Origin: Ardenticatenales bacterium
GTDB taxonomy: Bacteria; Chloroflexota; Anaerolineae; Ardenticatenales; Ardenticatenaceae
Reading direction: 5' to 3'
DNA length: 64,000 nucleotides
Assembly: GCA_020634795.1 (NCBI GenBank)
Contig: JACKAZ010000006.1
Coordinates: 124,001 to 188,000, forward strand
The translations under genes and the position numbers were made by a program. The notes under the pieces are model-generated. The model saw only the letters and a list, made by a program, of their open reading frames with translations. It did no database searches and was not told where the DNA came from. Below, one piece after another: positions 43,448-51,789 of this stretch (positions are counted from its first letter, which is position 1; each line of letters opens with the position of its first letter).

Positions 43448-43763
43448 GAGGTTGTGCAAAAGGAGTTGGGTCAGGGGCGTCGTAGTGCTCGGGGCGACGG
43501 GCAAGTGGAGAATGGAGAATGGGGAGATGTGGGACGTGTGTGACCGCTCTACCGTTGAAATAAGGGGGGTCAACGCAACTCCCAGCTCGAGCATTGGGGA
43601 TCGGGACGCAACGCTTCTTCAATACCCTTCCCATGATACCGTGCACCTTGCACCCTTCGCAGGGCCAACTCAAAACAGAGCCAACTGATCACCGTCATGA
43701 CGAACTCGCTTCGTCTGCATAGAAATTTCCGTTGCCATTGTCGCAACAGGCCGTCTGGAGGGC
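43448..43763. other. Gap between ssb and secF
   Basis: 316 bases with no gene. It includes a short GCACCTTGCACC tract (43640-43663). A good Shine-Dalgarno (CTGGAGGG) precedes secF. I see no clear terminator or promoter, so secF may still be in the secD operon. Confidence 0.4.
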
Positions 43764-44696
43764 ATGTTGATTAACATTATTGGGAAACGTCGCTGGTTCT
43801 ATCTGTTGTCGTCGCTCATCATCGTTCCGGGATTGATCGCGCTGCTGCTGTGGGGCCTCAATCTTTCGATTGACTTCACGGGGGGCTCGCTGCTCGACCT
43901 GCGCTTCGATCAGCCGAACAAGCCGTTGGTCGCGGGCGATGTACGCGCCGAAATCGAAACGCTGGGCTATACCGGCTCAACGGTGCAAATTTCAGACGAC
44001 GACACAGCGCTGATCCGCGTCCGGCAGATCAACAACGATCAGAAGAACGAAATCATCGCGGCACTGGCCGATGAATATGGGGTGCAGCCGACCGAACAGC
44101 GCTTCGAGGCCGTTGGCCCCTCGGTCGGGAACGAGGTCACACGCGGCGCGATCTTCGCGGTGATCGCGGCCACGGTGGGCATTCTGCTCTACCTGGCCTT
44201 CGCCTTCCGCGATGTGGAGCACCCGTTCCGCTACGGCGTGGTGACGATTATGGCGATGCTGCACGACGTGCTGATCGTGCTGGGGGTGGCGGCCATCATG
44301 GGGCATTTCTTCGGCTGGGAGGTCGATTCGCTCTTCCTGACCGCCTTGTTGACCGTAATCGGCTTCTCCGTCCACGACTCCATCGTCGTCTTCGACCGCG
44401 TCCGTGAGAATCTGCACACGATGCGCGGCCTCAGCTTCGCCGAGATCGTCAACCATTCGACCGTGCAAACGCTCGACCGCTCGATCAACACCCAGTTGAC
44501 CGCGCTTTTCACCCTGCTGGCCGTCTATCTCTTCGGCGGTGAAACGATCCGCCAGTTCGTCTTCTGGCTGATCGTGGGGCTGATCGCGGGAACCTACAGT
44601 TCGATCTTCAACGCCGCACCGCTGCTCGTTTCGTGGACGGAAGGGGCATTTGGTAAGCTGCTCGATCGCAACGGAACCAAAGCGGCCACGACCTAA
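43764..44696 (+). CDS. secF: Protein translocase subunit SecF
   Basis: 310 residues, the usual size. Six helices with an extracytoplasmic domain after the first; LSIDFTGGSLLDLRF (about 36-50) is the SecF counterpart of the SecD GGVRV motif. VIGFSVHDSIVVFDRVREN (about 195-213) with its Asp and Arg is the conserved proton-path segment, and SINTQLTALFTLLAVYLFG follows. It works with SecD, encoded 685 nt upstream beyond ssb. A strong terminator follows. Confidence 0.95.
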   Translation: MLINIIGKRRWFYLLSSLIIVPGLIALLLWGLNLSIDFTGGSLLDLRFDQPNKPLVAGDVRAEIETLGYTGSTVQISDDDTALIRVRQINNDQKNEIIAALADEYGVQPTEQRFEAVGPSVGNEVTRGAIFAVIAATVGILLYLAFAFRDVEHPFRYGVVTIMAMLHDVLIVLGVAAIMGHFFGWEVDSLFLTALLTVIGFSVHDSIVVFDRVRENLHTMRGLSFAEIVNHSTVQTLDRSINTQLTALFTLLAVYLFGGETIRQFVFWLIVGLIAGTYSSIFNAAPLLVSWTEGAFGKLLDRNGTKAATT

Positions 44697-44716
44697 CTCG
44701 CCTTCACAAACCAAGC

Positions 44717-44751
44717 AAAACGCGCCCTCGAGCTCTCGAGGGCGCGTTTTT
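44717..44751 (+). terminator. Strong rho-independent terminator after secF
   Basis: AAAACGCGCCCTCGAG (44717-44732) and CTCGAGGGCGCGTTTT (44735-44750) form a perfect 16-bp stem ending in a T-run, 20 nt after the secF stop. The A-run on the other side makes it usable on both strands. Confidence 0.93.
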
Positions 44752-45004
44752 GGGTAGAAGAGTATCGACGTGCTCGCTGCCATACCCCCCACATGTTCCC
44801 CGTTCCGACTCGATCAGAGCCACCGGATCACCGTGAGCGCCAGTGCGATGCCGAGCACTTTCAGGGCAACAGCGGTTGCGGCGCTTCCCGCAATGAACGC
44901 TCTTCAATCATGCGCACCGAGTCCTCTCAATCCACTGGGCCAATCCAAATCGACCAATGTCGGATTAACGACGACAGCCCAAAATTGTTCTGTCCCCAGA
45001 CAAA
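44752..45004. other. Region between two terminators, possible decayed minus-strand ORF
   Basis: No intact gene. On the minus strand a frame ends in a hydrophobic helix-like stretch (VALKVLGIALALTVIRWL, near 44830) that has no in-frame start; a short ATG frame just upstream (MIEERS) is offset from it. This could be a frameshifted small membrane protein or chance. The nearby start-less frames overlap the terminator at 45005-45038, which argues against a real gene. Confidence 0.25.
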
Positions 45005-45038
45005 GAAAAACACGCGACCCAGCTTCGCGGTCACGCGT
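45005..45038 (-). terminator. Rho-independent terminator of the NYN operon
   Basis: On the minus strand ACGCGTGACC and GGTCGCGTGT form a 10-bp stem (two G-U pairs) with a 9-nt loop, followed by TTTTTC. It lies about 140 nt downstream of the small gene at 45182-45442. Confidence 0.7.
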
Positions 45039-45181
45039 TTATTCCCATCGGAGTCCGTCCCGTCCGTCGCTATTCCGTTGAATTGAGCGATCTCTTCCCC
45101 TTGCTGGCTCGCTGCCAACTCAATGGCATCGGCGCAGCACAGACGCGCTTTTACAACGACGCAGCCATGCGTACGACAAAC

Positions 45182-45442
45182 TTAGGCACTCGCTTTAGGG
45201 ACCGATTGCGCTTCTGCGGCGTCAAGGCGCTGCTGCGCGTGGTCGATCTGCGATTGAAGCCACGGTGGGGGCGTCGGGTAGCCCTCGGCCTGACGCTGCA
45301 AGCGGCGCAGTGTGCCACGCCACAACGCGGCTTCGCGCTGCCAGCGCGCCGCGCCATAGCCCTGTTCGGCCATGTGGGGCGGCGCGGCCCGACGTGGCGT
45401 TTCACGGCTTAGCCACTGCTTTAACCGCGTGAAAAGGGCCAT
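45182..45442 (-). CDS. Small basic helical protein, unknown
   Basis: 86 residues, soluble, Arg- and Gln-rich with two predicted helices (LFTRLKQWLSRE and WLQSQIDHAQQRLDAAEAQ). I recognise no family. The codons have the strongly G/C third positions seen in its neighbours, which supports a real gene. It starts 47 nt after the NYN gene on the same strand and is followed by a terminator. The ribosome site is weak (GAGAAA). Confidence 0.55.
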   Translation of the reverse strand: MALFTRLKQWLSRETPRRAAPPHMAEQGYGAARWQREAALWRGTLRRLQRQAEGYPTPPPWLQSQIDHAQQRLDAAEAQSVPKASA

Positions 45443-45489
45443 GTTTCTCGCGTGGGTAGCGCGCGGCCACGACCACGCCCTACCGCGCT

Positions 45490-46062
45490 TTAGGCCGGTT
45501 CGCGATCTTGCATACGGATATCGTCGGCGATATCCACCAGTTCGACGAACTGATCGGCGTGGCGGCGCAGCTCGTCGGCCACGGTCGAATCGCTGGTCTG
45601 TTCACTGCTGATGACGATGACCCGCGTCCCCATTTGTTGGACCGCTTCGATCAGGCTGACGAAATCGCCATCGCCCGAGAAGAGTACGATCGTGTCACAG
45701 TGCGGGGCCAGCGTGATCATGTCAACGGCCAGCTCGATGTCCACATTGCCCTTCACTTCGCTCACCCAATGGGAAGCGCCGCCCTCGTCCATGACACGGC
45801 GGCGGAAGACCTTGGCCCGCTTCGTCACAACCTTAAAGCCGTTGTACGAAAGCCAATCGGTCAGACGCACGAGCCAGTCTGGGGTCATATCCCCTTCCAG
45901 CAGGGCGGTATAGTAAAAGGCGCGGATCAAGCGACCCCGATCGCCGAAGTATTCCAGCAGCCGACGGTAATCGACGTGGAGACCCAAATCGCGGATCGTG
46001 TGGTACAGATTCGAGCCATCGATAAAGATGGCAAAACGGCCATAGTCACTGTTGTCGTTCAT
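45490..46062 (-). CDS. NYN-domain (LabA/DUF88) putative RNase
   Basis: 190 residues from ATG 46060-46062; the open frame continues upstream but loses protein character, and AGGAGC lies 11 nt before this start. PIN-like NYN fold with acidic residues in IFIDGSNLYHT (Asp about 15), NVDIELAVDMI and LFSGDGDFVSLIEAV, which together bind the metal. VIVISSEQTSD is the last conserved strand. LabA-type proteins are putative ribonucleases with roles in RNA turnover or, in cyanobacteria, clock output. The target is unknown. Confidence 0.88.
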   Translation of the reverse strand: MNDNSDYGRFAIFIDGSNLYHTIRDLGLHVDYRRLLEYFGDRGRLIRAFYYTALLEGDMTPDWLVRLTDWLSYNGFKVVTKRAKVFRRRVMDEGGASHWVSEVKGNVDIELAVDMITLAPHCDTIVLFSGDGDFVSLIEAVQQMGTRVIVISSEQTSDSTVADELRRHADQFVELVDIADDIRMQDREPA

Positions 46063-46669
46063 TCGTATAAGTGCTCCTATGTAACAGCAATCAATATCAG
46101 TCGATCGAACAGCGGATCGTGCGGCAACAACAGCCCACGCCCAGGAAGGTTCGTAAGACAGGCCCAAGGGAAGAACAGTGGGTCGGACGAAGAAGGCAGC
46201 GCTCCGGGGAATGGGATACACACTATGGGGAAGGTAGCGGTACGGCATTACTTTACTCAACTTTTGATTAAGAGCAAGAACGTTTGACCTACAGTTTCCA
46301 AACGTTTTTCCTACGAACCAGAAGGTGCGAAAAATATCAATATCGAATCCCAATCCCCACGCATCGTTCCTACCCATCCGTTCAACCGCGTGTAGCGTCC
46401 TACGTCAACGACAGGATACCGCTTTGACAGATATTTGACAAATTGGTTATCAGTATCCAGTGGGCGGCTCTTGCTTCTCGGCTGACGTTGCCACAGTGAT
46501 CGCGCGAGCGCCACGCCATGGCCCTCGACCTGACGACTAATCCCCCCACAGACCACGTGCTCGACCCCGGCTCACTGGACGGCTACCCACTCGCTGCAAG
46601 AGCGTATGAGGATATCTGACAAGAGCACGGTGACCGCTCCCGACGGCCGGGGGTTCACCTTCCGCCCCC
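46063..46669. other. AT-richer gap upstream of the NYN gene
   Basis: About 600 bases, visibly more AT-rich than its surroundings at 46240-46460, with no convincing gene. On the plus strand TTGACA occurs twice (46424-46429, 46435-46440); the first is 17 nt from TTATCA (46447). A 33-codon frame (46518-46619, MALDLTTNPPTDHVLD) follows without a Shine-Dalgarno and is too weak to call. I see no RNA gene. Confidence 0.35.
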
Positions 46670-47671
46670 TCACACCCGAAACTCGCCGCCTTCCATGATC
46701 CGTTCACCGTCGATCTCGATGGTGCAACCGGTGGTGATGGCATCGACGTGGACATCGCTCTGCCACGGCGCATCATCGCTGATCGGCGCCCCAAAGGCGA
46801 TGTGAACGCCGGGGAATTTCTCGTCTTGCAGCAGATTGCCGGTGAAATCTTCCAGCGCTTCGTTGGTGCCAATCGCGAACTCGCCGAGCCGTCGTCCGTT
46901 TTGCGCGCTATCGAGGTAGCGCCACACCTCGTCGGCCAGCGCTTCGTTGTCGTGGCTGATCTGCGTCACACGCCCGCCGACGATGTGGAAGCGCATCGGC
47001 GGGTCGAGCGGCCCGTATCGCTCGCAGAAGTAGTCGCCGAGCAGCGACGCACAGAAGATACCGTTCGCATCGGCAGGAATGGTGCAGGTTTCACCCTCCG
47101 GCAGGTTGCCAAAGCTACCCGCCTCGTGGTAGAGACCGTGGAAGGGGATCCAACGATAGCTGTCGTTGTCCAGCTCGACCCACAGGTCGGTGCCGCTGGG
47201 CGAGGTCACGTGGACTTGCCGCGCCCGCTCCATCAGCCCCTTCACCTTGAAGGTCAGCGCCGCCACACGCTCGTAATCGGCCAACATCCCGCTCGTCAGC
47301 AATTCCGGGCTGATGCCGACCATGTGGGCATGACGGACATGGAGCTGACCACGCAATATCTGGGCCAACCCTTTGCGGAACGGCAGCTCGCCCGGCTGTG
47401 CCCCCGCCGCATAGATCGTCACCGTCGGGGCGAAGGCGACCAGCTCGTCGCCCATCGCCGAGGGGAAATCGGTCATCGGTCGCGCCCCATAATCCTCGAT
47501 GGCGTGGTGCGACACCGCCGCCCCCTGTTCCCGCGCGACATCGGCCAGCATATTGCCAATGGCGGCCCGCGGGCCATCGCTCAGAATCCAGACGCGATCC
47601 GATTCGTTCACATTCAGACAGATGGCGATGGCATTGATCGCCCCTTCGCGCACGGTGTGGTTGTCAATCAT
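46670..47671 (-). CDS. M29-like metalloaminopeptidase (COG2309)
   Basis: 333 residues. The family pattern of aminopeptidase T/PepS-type proteins is visible: an N-terminal Rossmann-like half (VNESDRVWILSDGP), then NLPEGETCTIPADANG with metal-binding Glu, GEFAIGTN, LQDEKFPGVHIAFG and SDVHVDAITTGCTIEIDGERI. The His and Glu residues in the C-terminal part would hold the dinuclear metal site. It probably removes N-terminal residues from peptides in the cytoplasm. It is shorter than classic PepS (about 410), consistent with the COG2309 short form. Confidence 0.82.
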   Translation of the reverse strand: MIDNHTVREGAINAIAICLNVNESDRVWILSDGPRAAIGNMLADVAREQGAAVSHHAIEDYGARPMTDFPSAMGDELVAFAPTVTIYAAGAQPGELPFRKGLAQILRGQLHVRHAHMVGISPELLTSGMLADYERVAALTFKVKGLMERARQVHVTSPSGTDLWVELDNDSYRWIPFHGLYHEAGSFGNLPEGETCTIPADANGIFCASLLGDYFCERYGPLDPPMRFHIVGGRVTQISHDNEALADEVWRYLDSAQNGRRLGEFAIGTNEALEDFTGNLLQDEKFPGVHIAFGAPISDDAPWQSDVHVDAITTGCTIEIDGERIMEGGEFRV

Positions 47672-48013
47672 GTCGGCTTTCTTTGGGCGGTTGGTCGGCG
47701 TCGTTGTATTGTCTGGAGGGGGTGGGAGGCAGGATAGGCCGTAGACGGTGGCGGCGGGTGGGACGCATAATAAGTTGAGTTACCTAGTGGGCCTGTTGTG
47801 TGTTTGGCGTTTAACGACGAGGTTGGGAGGGTACAGAAGCGGGTTAGTGATGTTCGGTGCATGGTGCATGGTGCAGGGTGCATGGGAGAATAGCATTTCC
47901 CCTGATAATTCACGGCTTTGCTCGGCCGTTCACCCTCACACCCTTACACCCCCCATCGTCACGCGCCACTTTCATGCTCCGTGGTGCCCCGTCGCGCATG
48001 ACGGCTCCATTGG
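47672..48013. other. Gap with GGTGCATGGTGCAGGG repeat
   Basis: 342 bases without a gene. A low-complexity tract GTGCATGGTGCATGGTGCAG (47856-47885) belongs to the CACCTTGCACC/GGTGCATGG family seen elsewhere between genes. Confidence 0.5.
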
Positions 48014-49234
48014 CTATTCGCCAAAGAAGATCCGCATCGCCTGAAAGTCGATCCCCCAACGCTGCGCCTTGAAGAAATCGTGGCCGACCATAGCGCCGAC
48101 ATTGAAGCCGTAGCGCCACGCCAGCGCGTCGGGGAAGAGGCCGACCAACGCCTCCGCGTCGCGTTGGCATTGGTCGCCGACGCAGAGCCGTGGCACCCCC
48201 GCGCTTTGCAGCGTTTGGCCGCCGCCCGACGACACCGCGTCCCGCGTGGCCGCCTCATCGTTCAGGTCAAGGCCCGCTTGCAACGCGGTATGCGCGGCAC
48301 AAGCCACGCTGGCCCCCGCCATGCCGCTGGCGAGGTAACCCATCGTCGTCAGATCGTTGAGTTGGGTTTCGGCCAGCAGAATGTGGCTGTCCATGTAAAA
48401 ACACGGGGCCGAAAGCGCTCGCTGCCAATGGTCGAACGGATCAAGCTGACGGACGGGCCGCAGCGTCAACCGTTCGTTCGACCAGTCGCAATCCACGAAA
48501 AAACGCTGCAAAAAGTTCGTACCGATCAGCCCACCGAGCTGGGGGGCGAAACGACGGACATCCATCACTTCGGCAGGCACATCCGCCATTCGCACCGTAT
48601 CCAGCAGCAATTCGGGGATGATCGTATGCTCGATCAGAGTCGGTGTGCCACTGGCCGAAATCACTTCCCGCATCCCGTAGCGGGGCAATGATAGCTCCGC
48701 TAGGAACGCACTGTCGATCACCAGTTGGCTGGAGCCTGTGTCGATGACGAACGGGTACTCTCGGTCACCGAAGCGCAGCGGCACGATGGGGAGCGGGTCA
48801 TTGCCCCAGAAGGGGAGCTGAATCTCCGCCACATCCGCCGACATGCGATAGGGCGTGCGCCCCGCGAAGGCGGCCAACTGCGCCGCCAAGCCCGCCCCAT
48901 CCGGCAGCGCTGCCAGGTGGGGCGCGGCCAGATCGTAACGGTCGAGCCGGTAGTAGCACCACGCCAAATCTTGCTGCACTTGGGGGAGCCATTCCCCCAC
49001 TGCCCCATGGTCGAGCGCAGTCAGCAATCCCAGCGCCCGTTCCAGAAGCAACGCCGCCGCGCTCAGCGCGTTGCGTGCCAGTTGCAGCTTGCCGAGGCCG
49101 TGCAGCGCCACCGGATCGTCGGCATCTTCGCCCAGCGCCCGCTGCCAGGCCGCTTCGGCCCCCGCAAAGTCGGCGCTGTCCCAGAGCGCATCCGCAATCG
49201 CCGCCGCGTTGGAGGCTTGAAACGAGTCGCTCAT
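48014..49234 (-). CDS. TPR protein with tandem retropepsin-like domains
   Basis: 406 residues. An N-terminal TPR-like helical part (about 10-125: AEAAWQRALGEDADDPVALHGLGKLQLARN) precedes two aspartic-protease-like folds. The first (about 140-260) has the active DTG in YPFVIDTGSSQLVID and the matching GGLIGTNFLQRFFVDCDW. The second (about 285-405) has the same plan but YLASGMAGASV in place of DTG, and GAMVGHDFFKAQRWGIDF at its end. Retropepsins need two half-sites, so the repeat could fold as a pepsin-like pseudo-dimer with one Asp missing. Activity is uncertain; a ligand-binding relic is possible. There is no signal peptide. Confidence 0.8.
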   Translation of the reverse strand: MSDSFQASNAAAIADALWDSADFAGAEAAWQRALGEDADDPVALHGLGKLQLARNALSAAALLLERALGLLTALDHGAVGEWLPQVQQDLAWCYYRLDRYDLAAPHLAALPDGAGLAAQLAAFAGRTPYRMSADVAEIQLPFWGNDPLPIVPLRFGDREYPFVIDTGSSQLVIDSAFLAELSLPRYGMREVISASGTPTLIEHTIIPELLLDTVRMADVPAEVMDVRRFAPQLGGLIGTNFLQRFFVDCDWSNERLTLRPVRQLDPFDHWQRALSAPCFYMDSHILLAETQLNDLTTMGYLASGMAGASVACAAHTALQAGLDLNDEAATRDAVSSGGGQTLQSAGVPRLCVGDQCQRDAEALVGLFPDALAWRYGFNVGAMVGHDFFKAQRWGIDFQAMRIFFGE

Positions 49235-49511
49235 GGGATGACTCTGGGTCGCATAGCGAGGCTTATGGCGATGCTGGGACGCGTCTTAGGTGGGCGCATG
49301 GTGCATGGGGTGGTCGTGCAAATTCTATCGACGCTCTGCCGTTGTGGTTGCTTGGGTTGATGACCCTAGTCAAATCGGGCATCGTAAATCGAAGACGTTG
49401 CTGATTGCATTGTAAACTCAAGGGGTTGGGAAGGACCAATACGCAACACGCAACACGCCCGCAACGATGGGCCTAAAGACAAGGGTGCCCCCTTGCACCT
49501 TGTACCTTGCA
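49235..49511. repeat. Low-complexity gap before the thiolase end
   Basis: Contains GCGCATGGTGCATGGGG (about 49294), ACGCAACACGCAACACGC (about 49441-49458) and CACCTTGTACCTTGCACTA (49495-49514), whose last three bases are the complement of the thiolase stop codon. No gene. Confidence 0.55.
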
Positions 49512-50711
49512 CTACCCTTCGAGCTCGATCGCCATCGCGACCGCTTCGCCGCCACCGAGGCAGAGCGTGGCAAGCCCCTTGCGCAGACCGCGATCTTTCA
49601 GCGCGTAGATCAGCGTAGTCAGGACGCGGGTGCCACTGGCGCCGATGGGGTGACCCAAGGCAATCGCACCGCCGTTGACGTTGACATTGTCGCTCTCAAT
49701 GCCCAACCCATCGAGGTCGGCGAGGCATTGCGCGGCAAAGGCTTCGTTCATTTCAATGAGGTCCCAATGGTCGAGACCCACGCCCATCTGTTCGGCCAGC
49801 TTCTTCACAGCGTAGATCGGCGCCGAGAAGATGGCGAGCGGCGCGACACCCGCCTGCGCGTAACCCACGATGCGGGCCAGCGGCTTGATGCCCCGTGCTT
49901 CCGCTTCGGCGCGGCTCATCACCACCACCGCCGACGCGCCATCGGTGATGCCAGGCGCATTGCCCGCTGTCACCGTGCCCCCTTCCTCGAAGGCGGGGCG
50001 CAGCTTGGCGAGCGCTTCTAGCGAACTGTCGGGCCGCACGGCTTCATCTTTATCGACCACGGTCGTCCCTTTGCGCCCTTTGATTTCGACCGGCACGATC
50101 TCTTCGTCGAACTTGCCCCCTTCGATGGCGGCGGTCGCCCGTTGATGGGAGCGCAGCGCGAAGGCATCCTGCTCCTCGCGCGTGACCTCATACTCGCGGG
50201 CGATCCATTCGGCGCTGTTGCCCATGTGCTGATTTTCGACCGCGCACCAGAGGCCATCCTGAATCATCGAATCGAGCAGTTGGCCGTTGCCCAGCCGATA
50301 GCCAAAGCGGGCGTTGGGCAGCAGATAGGGCGCTTGGTTCATATTCTCCATGCCGCCCGCTACGAAGATGTCACCGTCGCCCGCTTTGATCGCGCTCGCG
50401 GCCATCATCACCGTCTTCAGCCCGCTGCCACAGACCTTGTTGATCGTTGTGGCGCTGACGCTGTCGGGCAGCCCCGCCTTCAGCAACGCTTGGCGGGCCG
50501 GTGCTTGGCCCTCGCCCGCCTGTACCACATTGCCCATCAGCACCTCGTCCACCTCGTCGCCCGCCACGCCCGCACGGCTCAGCGCTTCGCGGATGGCGAT
50601 GGCCCCCAGCTCGGTGGCGGGCACGGTGGAAAGGCTCCCTTGGAAGCGCCCGATCGGGGTACGGACCGCGCTCACGATCACCGGTTCTCGTTGATTGCCA
50701 TTCGTTGTCAT
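49512..50711 (-). CDS. Acetyl-CoA C-acetyltransferase (thiolase)
   Basis: 399 residues. Condenses two acetyl-CoA, or splits acetoacetyl-CoA, in the cytoplasm. The nucleophilic Cys is in INKVCGSGLKTV (about 94), the second signature is NVNGGAIALGHPIGASG with catalytic His (about 355), and the proton-donor Cys is in CLGGGEAVAMAIE (about 384). Length and motifs fit biosynthetic thiolase (AtoB/ThlA/PhbA type). No partner enzyme is adjacent, so the pathway (fatty acid use, polyhydroxyalkanoate or mevalonate) cannot be told here. Confidence 0.94.
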   Translation of the reverse strand: MTTNGNQREPVIVSAVRTPIGRFQGSLSTVPATELGAIAIREALSRAGVAGDEVDEVLMGNVVQAGEGQAPARQALLKAGLPDSVSATTINKVCGSGLKTVMMAASAIKAGDGDIFVAGGMENMNQAPYLLPNARFGYRLGNGQLLDSMIQDGLWCAVENQHMGNSAEWIAREYEVTREEQDAFALRSHQRATAAIEGGKFDEEIVPVEIKGRKGTTVVDKDEAVRPDSSLEALAKLRPAFEEGGTVTAGNAPGITDGASAVVVMSRAEAEARGIKPLARIVGYAQAGVAPLAIFSAPIYAVKKLAEQMGVGLDHWDLIEMNEAFAAQCLADLDGLGIESDNVNVNGGAIALGHPIGASGTRVLTTLIYALKDRGLRKGLATLCLGGGEAVAMAIELEG

Positions 50712-50786
50712 ACGTTGTCACTCCATTGTGGTTGCGCAGGGACAGCCGCGCCGCCCCGTTGTTGAGAGCTTTGTTCGTCGCTGCGT

Positions 50787-50807
50787 TGCAACGGTTGCAG
50801 CATTGTA
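50787..50807 (-). promoter_or_regulatory. Candidate -10 box and operator before thiolase
   Basis: On the minus strand TACAAT (50807-50802) resembles a -10 box; 3 nt downstream lies a perfect 6-bp inverted repeat TGCAAC-G-GTTGCA (50787-50799), well placed for a repressor at the transcription start. No good -35 is seen, so confidence is low. Confidence 0.35.
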
Positions 50808-51183
50808 GCACAGCGGACAGCGCGGGGCATGTGCGGGGGGCGAGGACGGGGTGCCCTCCCGCGTTGTACCGAGTTCTAACGACGCTCGGTTCCACCCAAG
50901 AAGGCGCGGGGCGCTGGCAGATCATTCCTTCATCTGGCCCCCAGTGACGTCACTTCTATCTGGTAGCCTGGCACCGCCCGGGTCGGACAGGTAACCCGCG
51001 ACACGCCCCGGGCCGATAAAAGATAGCCAACGCTTGGGTAACCCCACTCGTGCGGACACCGGTGAGGATGTCAGGGTGTAGGGGGGTGAGAGAGGGTACG
51101 ACACAGACAGGAGGAAGCACAAGGAAGTTAGGGGGCCGTGAATTTCTGCTCAAGCCCCCGCACCCTCCCTAGCTCCTAACATT
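50808..51183. other. Gap with nested inverted repeats, candidate structured RNA
   Basis: No gene. Around 50955-51026 several complementary segments nest: CTATCT/AGATAG (50955-50960 with 51021-51026), GCCCGGG/CCCGGGC (50976-50982 with 51007-51013) and, inside, GGGT/ACCC. The palindrome GTGACGTCAC (50944-50953) lies next to it. The arrangement could be a leader RNA of the thiolase gene or a terminator of the YkgJ-type gene. I match it to no known riboswitch. Confidence 0.3.
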
Positions 51184-51789
51184 TCAGGCAAGGCCCTCGT
51201 CCACGATGGCTTGCTTCACCGGAACAGCGCCATGAGCCGACTCGGCTGACTCGGCCAGCCATTCGTTGATGGGGCGCGTGGGGCCAAACTGCCGTTGCAG
51301 TTGCCGCGCCATCGCGTCGAAATTGCCGAGGATGAGGCCGTTGAGTTCGCCGTTGTCGTCCAAGGCTTGAACGATGTCGCACCATTGGTTGCCGCTGCGG
51401 GCCACGTAGAAGCCGTACATGCGGCAGGCCGCGGGCCGATGATCGTAGATGGAACAAGCGCCGGACGAGTCGTGGAGAAAGGGGCAGACCACGTGCGGTG
51501 GCGCCGCCCCCCCGCGTGCCGCCACGTCGATGCGCTGTCGAATCGCGGCTTGTTCCGCGGCGGGGAGCAAGGCCAACCCTTCGGCCATCCGTTGCCATTC
51601 CGCTGCCGTCACGTGGGGGAGCGCGGCCAAGCGGCGACAGCAGCCATCGCAGCCCTTTGCGCAGGGCCACGCCCCACGCGCTGCCGTGGCCGCGCCGACG
51701 CGCTGCGCGATCTGGGTGTAGAGGGCGTCGAGCGCGGCGCATGCCGATGCTGGCGCTCTGTCACCGTCGTCAGTCGCAGCGGGAGGCAT
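51184..51789 (-). CDS. YkgJ-family zinc/iron-chelating cysteine-cluster protein
   Basis: 201 residues from ATG 51787-51789 (MPPAATDDG); it overlaps the end of the FkbM gene by 20 nt. Family motifs are CAKGCDGCCRR (about 42-52) and CPFLHDSSGACSIYDHRPAACRMYGF (about 100-125), in which eight or so Cys can bind a metal or Fe-S cluster. The biological role of YkgJ (UPF0153) proteins is unknown. Association with sugar or methyltransferase operons is seen here but does not prove a link. Confidence 0.85.
   Translation of the reverse strand: MPPAATDDGDRAPASACAALDALYTQIAQRVGAATAARGAWPCAKGCDGCCRRLAALPHVTAAEWQRMAEGLALLPAAEQAAIRQRIDVAARGGAAPPHVVCPFLHDSSGACSIYDHRPAACRMYGFYVARSGNQWCDIVQALDDNGELNGLILGNFDAMARQLQRQFGPTRPINEWLAESAESAHGAVPVKQAIVDEGLA

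Noticed and set aside
44704..45118. Short open frames on both strands after secF
   Set aside because: They overlap two strong terminators and lack ribosome sites; treated as non-coding or decayed.
46518..46619. 33-codon frame downstream of two TTGACA boxes
   Set aside because: No Shine-Dalgarno, weak -10 and no family; too little support for a gene call.
46748..47737. 329-codon plus-strand open frame opposite the aminopeptidase gene
   Set aside because: The minus-strand protein shows COG2309 motifs throughout; the antisense frame shows none.
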